A stretch of 8,895 nt of DNA from NCBI GenBank assembly GCA_030598905.1, contig JAUVPA010000061.1, forward strand, positions 1 through 8,895. The letters run 5' to 3'. A model generated the notes under the pieces. The model did no database searches, was not told the origin of the DNA, and saw only the letters and a list, made by a program, of their open reading frames with translations. This document shows positions 6,856 to 8,895 of this stretch, in pieces. Numbering within the stretch: the first letter of the stretch is position 1; each line of letters starts with the position of its first letter. The translations under genes and the position numbers were made by a program. The stretch is from Acidimicrobiia bacterium. Its GTDB lineage: Bacteria; Actinomycetota; Acidimicrobiia; Spongiisociales; UBA5794.

Positions 6856-7797
6856 GTGACCGCTCTCTTCGTAGTCATCGTCGTGGCGGCCGTGATCGCG
6901 CTCGGTGGAGCGCTCATCTACGCCTTTCGAGGAGCCATGAGATCGGGCGGAGCACAGACAGCAGCTGTCGTCCCGGAGCGACCCCGACCCGTTCTCGCGA
7001 GCTTCCATGTACGCGACGATGCGGCTCACGTCGAGTTTGCCGTTCCGCTCCCTGCCGAAGGGGCCGGCGAGCACCTTCGGGTACTCCTCGAACATGAGGC
7101 GATCGCGGTCCTGAAGGAGAAACAGGAACACGGTCTTCCCTTCGAGGGCGTGCGCTCGGTTGTTACCTACGGTCAGGCGCACGGCAGCGCTGTGGAGGTG
7201 TCGACGATCTCGTTGCCTGAGAACGGTCGCCTGCCAGAGATCGTCGCACCCGAGCTCGTTCCCCACTCCACGACGGCGGGTTTTGATCCCCTCGCCCACT
7301 TGGGTGAGCAGGAGTTCGATGTGCAACCGGGAATCGAAGTTCCTTCAGAACAGGGAACTCTCGAGCCACTGACACAGCTGGTGGAGTTGACGGCAGCCAT
7401 GGAGGGCTCTCTGCGGGCTCAGGGAATCGACCCTTCGGTGATGTCACTCGAAGAGCTGTCGCTGGGCCTTCTGCGTAATGCCGGTTACCAAATCACGGTT
7501 GAGCGCGTCGGTCTGACGGGGCCGGATGGTTCGCGTTCAGATGTGTTCGTTGCGACGAGGGCGGGCACTTCGGCGCTTGTTGTGATCGATCAGCACCAGC
7601 AAGGTGATCACCCTGAGCTGTCGGAGAAGGCAGTGAACGAAGCCGTGGCGGCGGCTGCGCAGGCAAACAGGGCCTGTTTCGTCGTCACCGACAAATACGG
7701 CCCGTACATGATGTACGAGAAGGAGCGCCACAGCCGCGTGCGATTCATCACCCGGGAGCGTCTCCAATCCTTCGTCGACTCGTTCGCGCTGAACTGA
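6856..7797 (+). CDS. Membrane-anchored protein with a degenerate Mrr-like nuclease-fold domain
   Basis: This 313-residue protein has no obvious named relative. Seen: a single N-terminal hydrophobic segment (3-24) followed by R25 and R29, which suggests a signal anchor with the body in the cytoplasm. Residues about 45-125 look strand-rich; 135-170 are probably a linker. Residues 196-310 follow the Mrr/PD-(D/E)XK order: helix SLEELSLGLLRNAGYQITVERVG without its linker residues, an aspartate in GSRSDVFVA (D229), the core strand SALVVIDQH, a long helix, CFVVTDKYG (274-282) and VRFITRERLQSFV. The usual catalytic Q/E-x-K is replaced by D245-x-H247, so cleavage activity is doubtful. The GTG at 6856 has GGGAGG (6842-6847) eight bases upstream. 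It follows whiB by 102 bp and could be co-transcribed. The Mrr reading is by eye and is inference. Confidence 0.8.
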   Translation: MTALFVVIVVAAVIALGGALIYAFRGAMRSGGAQTAAVVPERPRPVLASFHVRDDAAHVEFAVPLPAEGAGEHLRVLLEHEAIAVLKEKQEHGLPFEGVRSVVTYGQAHGSAVEVSTISLPENGRLPEIVAPELVPHSTTAGFDPLAHLGEQEFDVQPGIEVPSEQGTLEPLTQLVELTAAMEGSLRAQGIDPSVMSLEELSLGLLRNAGYQITVERVGLTGPDGSRSDVFVATRAGTSALVVIDQHQQGDHPELSEKAVNEAVAAAAQANRACFVVTDKYGPYMMYEKERHSRVRFITRERLQSFVDSFALN

Positions 7798-7822
7798 GAA
7801 CTGCGGGATCACAGCTCATTTG

Positions 7823-7835
7823 CCGATACAATCGG
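7823..7835 (+). promoter_or_regulatory. Candidate tatA -10 box inside a short inverted repeat
   Basis: TACAAT (7827-7832) matches a -10 box at 5 of 6 positions and lies inside the perfect dyad CCGAT-ACA-ATCGG (7823-7835). No good -35 is seen at 16-18 bases upstream. Initiation near 7839 would leave a 15-base leader that just contains the AAGGAG ribosome site of tatA. A repressor or activator could act here, or the dyad may be chance. Confidence 0.35.
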
Positions 7836-7840
7836 TGTGA

Positions 7841-7846
7841 AAGGAG
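7841..7846 (+). promoter_or_regulatory. tatA ribosome binding site that fixes a TTG start
   Basis: AAGGAG lies seven bases before the TTG at 7854. An in-frame TGA at 7839-7841 excludes any start further upstream. No in-frame ATG or GTG follows before the membrane helix, so TTG is the start. Confidence 0.85.
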
Positions 7847-7853
7847 AGACCGC

Positions 7854-8036
7854 TTGCTCAGGAACCTCGGAGCCCCCGAGTTGCTCATCATCCTGGTTGT
7901 TGTGCTGCTGCTTTTCGGCGCAGCCAAGCTGCCGGCTCTCGCCCGGTCGATCGGTGCCTCTTCGAGAGAGCTCAAGAAGGGCTTCGAAGACGGTCTACCC
8001 GATGACGAAGAGGCGAGCGAGGACACTTCGTCCTAG
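7854..8036 (+). CDS. tatA: Sec-independent protein translocase subunit TatA/TatE family
   Basis: This 60-residue protein is a TatA-type pore subunit of the twin-arginine pathway, which exports folded proteins across the plasma membrane. Seen: a short N-terminus, a transmembrane helix (8-22, LLIILVVVLLLFG), the FG hinge (21-22), and an amphipathic helix KLPALARSIGASSRELKKGF (25-44). A short acidic tail follows. The FG-AAKLP hinge without a proline is more like TatA than TatB, which commonly has FGP. It is shorter than many TatA proteins but complete. It uses a TTG start with a strong ribosome site. The neighbouring SigE-type sigma and anti-sigma genes suggest an envelope-stress context. tatB and tatC are not in the window. 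Confidence 0.93.
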   Translation: MLRNLGAPELLIILVVVLLLFGAAKLPALARSIGASSRELKKGFEDGLPDDEEASEDTSS

Positions 8037-8053
8037 CAGCATCACCTCGGTAG

Positions 8054-8079
8054 GGAACGCAACCCGAATACATGTCGTT
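8054..8079 (+). promoter_or_regulatory. Candidate ECF-sigma autoregulatory promoter
   Basis: GGAAC (8054-8058) and CGTT (8076-8079) are separated by 17 bases. This is the -35/-10 pattern known for actinobacterial SigE/SigH/SigR-type promoters. It lies immediately before, and partly across, the first possible ATG of the sigma gene at 8072. If used, transcription would begin near 8086, downstream of that ATG. Confidence 0.5.
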
Positions 8080-8608
8080 ACACCCGATGGGATCGGGGAT
8101 GGTTGAAGAACACGTACCGACATGGGAGGACGTTGCGCAGCGATATGGGCGCAAGATCTACAACTTCGCCTATCGCCTCACGGGGAACCCTGACGACTCG
8201 GCGGATCTCGTCCAGGAGGTCCTCATTCGTGTCCGAAAAGGGCTCGATGGATACCAGCCGGGATCCTTCGAGGGATGGCTGTGGCGAATCACACGCAATG
8301 CCTTTCTCGATGGTGTGCGCAGCAAGCAGCGACGCCCTACGTCACCTCTGCCGGAGGGCGATCACTTCGTCCTTGGTTCGAGCCCGTCTCCGGACGAGGT
8401 ACTCGCCTCCGTGCGACTGTCGGACGACGTCCAGGCGGCCCTTCTCAAGCTGCCGTACGAGTTCAGGGAGGCGGTCGTACTCTGCGATGTCGTTGGCCTC
8501 ACGTATGACGAGATCGCCGACGCAACGGACGTACCGGTGGGGACGGTGCGCAGCCGGATCCACCGCGGCCGCAAGCTGCTCAGGGAGATATTGACATGGC
8601 CGGTCTGA
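8072..8608 (+). CDS. ECF RNA polymerase sigma factor, SigE-like
   Basis: This protein of up to 178 residues directs RNA polymerase to stress promoters. Seen: sigma region 2 at 25-90, including YNFAYRLTGNPDDSADLVQE (30-49) and FEGWLWRITRNAFLD (66-80); a short linker; and region 4 at 118-172 with the helix-turn-helix LTYDEIADATDVPVGTVRSR (143-162). Regions 1.1, 1.2 and 3 are absent, as in ECF sigmas. The PTWED start and YxPGSFEGWLWRIT text resemble mycobacterial SigE. The start is uncertain. The ATG at 8072 has only AGGGA 15 bases upstream, whereas the ATG at 8099 (residue 10) has GGGA six bases upstream and lies downstream of the proposed GGAAC/CGTT promoter; ATG 8087 could serve a leaderless message. 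The next gene overlaps by 13 bases and encodes the matching anti-sigma factor. Confidence 0.95.
   Translation: MSLHPMGSGMVEEHVPTWEDVAQRYGRKIYNFAYRLTGNPDDSADLVQEVLIRVRKGLDGYQPGSFEGWLWRITRNAFLDGVRSKQRRPTSPLPEGDHFVLGSSPSPDEVLASVRLSDDVQAALLKLPYEFREAVVLCDVVGLTYDEIADATDVPVGTVRSRIHRGRKLLREILTWPV
8582..8587 (+). promoter_or_regulatory. Anti-sigma ribosome binding site within the sigma gene
   Basis: AGGGAG lies eight bases before the ATG at 8596, inside the last codons of the sigma gene. Together with the 13-base overlap it indicates coupled, near-stoichiometric synthesis of sigma and anti-sigma. Confidence 0.8.
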
Positions 8609-8895
8609 GCCGAGACTCCCGCGCTGAGCTGCTGTCTGCGTATGTAGACGGTGAGCTCTCTCCGGCCGAGATCACGGCCGTCCGTCGAATGCTCGCCGGC
8701 GATGAGTCAGCTGTGACCGATCTGCGAGAGCTGGAGGCCGTTCGGCGTGTCGTCCGGCTGCTGCCGGAGCTCGACGTGCCGGTCCGCCTGCTTCCCGAAG
8801 GCCATTACGGGGATCGGCTGTCTGCCTATCTCGATGGAGAGTTGGCGACCGCCGAGATGCGCGTCGTAGGCGGACATCTCGCCAATTGCACCGAG
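8596..8895 (+). CDS. Anti-sigma factor with tandem anti-sigma domains (partial, C-terminus beyond right edge)
   Basis: Exactly 100 codons are visible. Known: RseA/RsiW-type anti-sigma factors hold their ECF sigma through an N-terminal domain that often contains a zinc finger (H-x3-C-x2-C). Seen: two copies of the domain. Copy 1 (about residues 11-62) has LLSAYVDGELSPAE, then LAGDESAVTDLRELEAVRRV where zinc ligands would be, so it is metal-free. Copy 2 (from about 73) has RLSAYLDGELATAE followed by H-L-A-N-C, the first ligands of the zinc motif; the second cysteine would be codon 102, just outside. Whether a transmembrane helix follows cannot be seen. The ATG at 8596 overlaps the sigma gene by 13 bases, and this position makes it the regulator of that sigma factor. 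Confidence 0.88.
   Translation, partial: MAGLSRDSRAELLSAYVDGELSPAEITAVRRMLAGDESAVTDLRELEAVRRVVRLLPELDVPVRLLPEGHYGDRLSAYLDGELATAEMRVVGGHLANCTE

Noticed and set aside
6574..7326. 250-codon minus-strand ORF opposite whiB and the Mrr-like gene
   Set aside because: It is antisense to WhiB cysteines and to a gene with a good ribosome site; no domain is recognised.
8020..8034. AGGAC-N5-GTCCT hairpin at the end of tatA
   Set aside because: It is a five-base stem within coding sequence with no T-run after it, too weak for a rho-independent terminator.
1..8895. CRISPR array, tRNA/rRNA genes, insertion sequences, toxin-antitoxin or phage genes
   Set aside because: No regularly spaced repeats, no tRNA-like or rRNA-like sequence, no transposase or integrase motifs and no terminal inverted repeats were seen on either strand.

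Overview
This is an actinobacterial chromosome segment of fairly high GC. The best evidence is a WhiB-family iron-sulfur regulator, a gene family essentially confined to Actinobacteria. An ECF sigma factor of SigE type followed by its anti-sigma factor, frequent GTG/TTG starts and a three-gene B-type succinate dehydrogenase operon all fit. The gene content would suit a deep-branching actinobacterium (Acidimicrobiia-like), but that placement is inference. No rRNA, tRNA, CRISPR, insertion sequence or phage gene is visible. The window reads as ordinary, vertically inherited chromosome with some lineage-specific genes.

Left part, minus strand (1-2594): a small membrane protein with a ribbon-helix-helix-like tail (2259-2594) is translationally coupled through a GTGA overlap to a long PEP-synthase/rifampin-phosphotransferase-like gene. 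That second gene runs off the left edge as 754 open codons. It has a complete N-terminal ATP-binding domain and a middle domain; the phosphohistidine swivel domain would lie outside the window.

Centre, minus strand (2775-6232): sdhC-sdhA-sdhB are tightly packed. They encode a di-haem cytochrome b, a covalent-FAD flavoprotein and a three-cluster iron-sulfur subunit. Together these form a complete membrane succinate:quinone oxidoreductase (complex II) of the Bacillus/Wolinella single-anchor type.

Right part, plus strand (6371-8895): whiB is divergent from sdhC across a 203-bp shared regulatory region. It is followed by a membrane-anchored protein whose C-terminus looks like a degenerate Mrr-type nuclease fold. 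Next come tatA (TTG start), an ECF sigma factor and its overlapping anti-sigma gene, cut by the right edge after exactly 100 codons. The sigma gene carries a GGAAC-N17-CGTT element that looks like its own autoregulatory promoter, and this argues for a start codon downstream of the first ATG. The anti-sigma protein begins with two tandem copies of the anti-sigma domain, the first without metal ligands.

Functionally the window joins respiration (complex II), redox or iron-sulfur sensing (WhiB) and envelope maintenance (Tat export, SigE-type stress signalling). The least described parts are the Mrr-like membrane protein, the membrane/RHH-like protein coupled to the phosphotransferase-like enzyme, and the duplicated anti-sigma domain.
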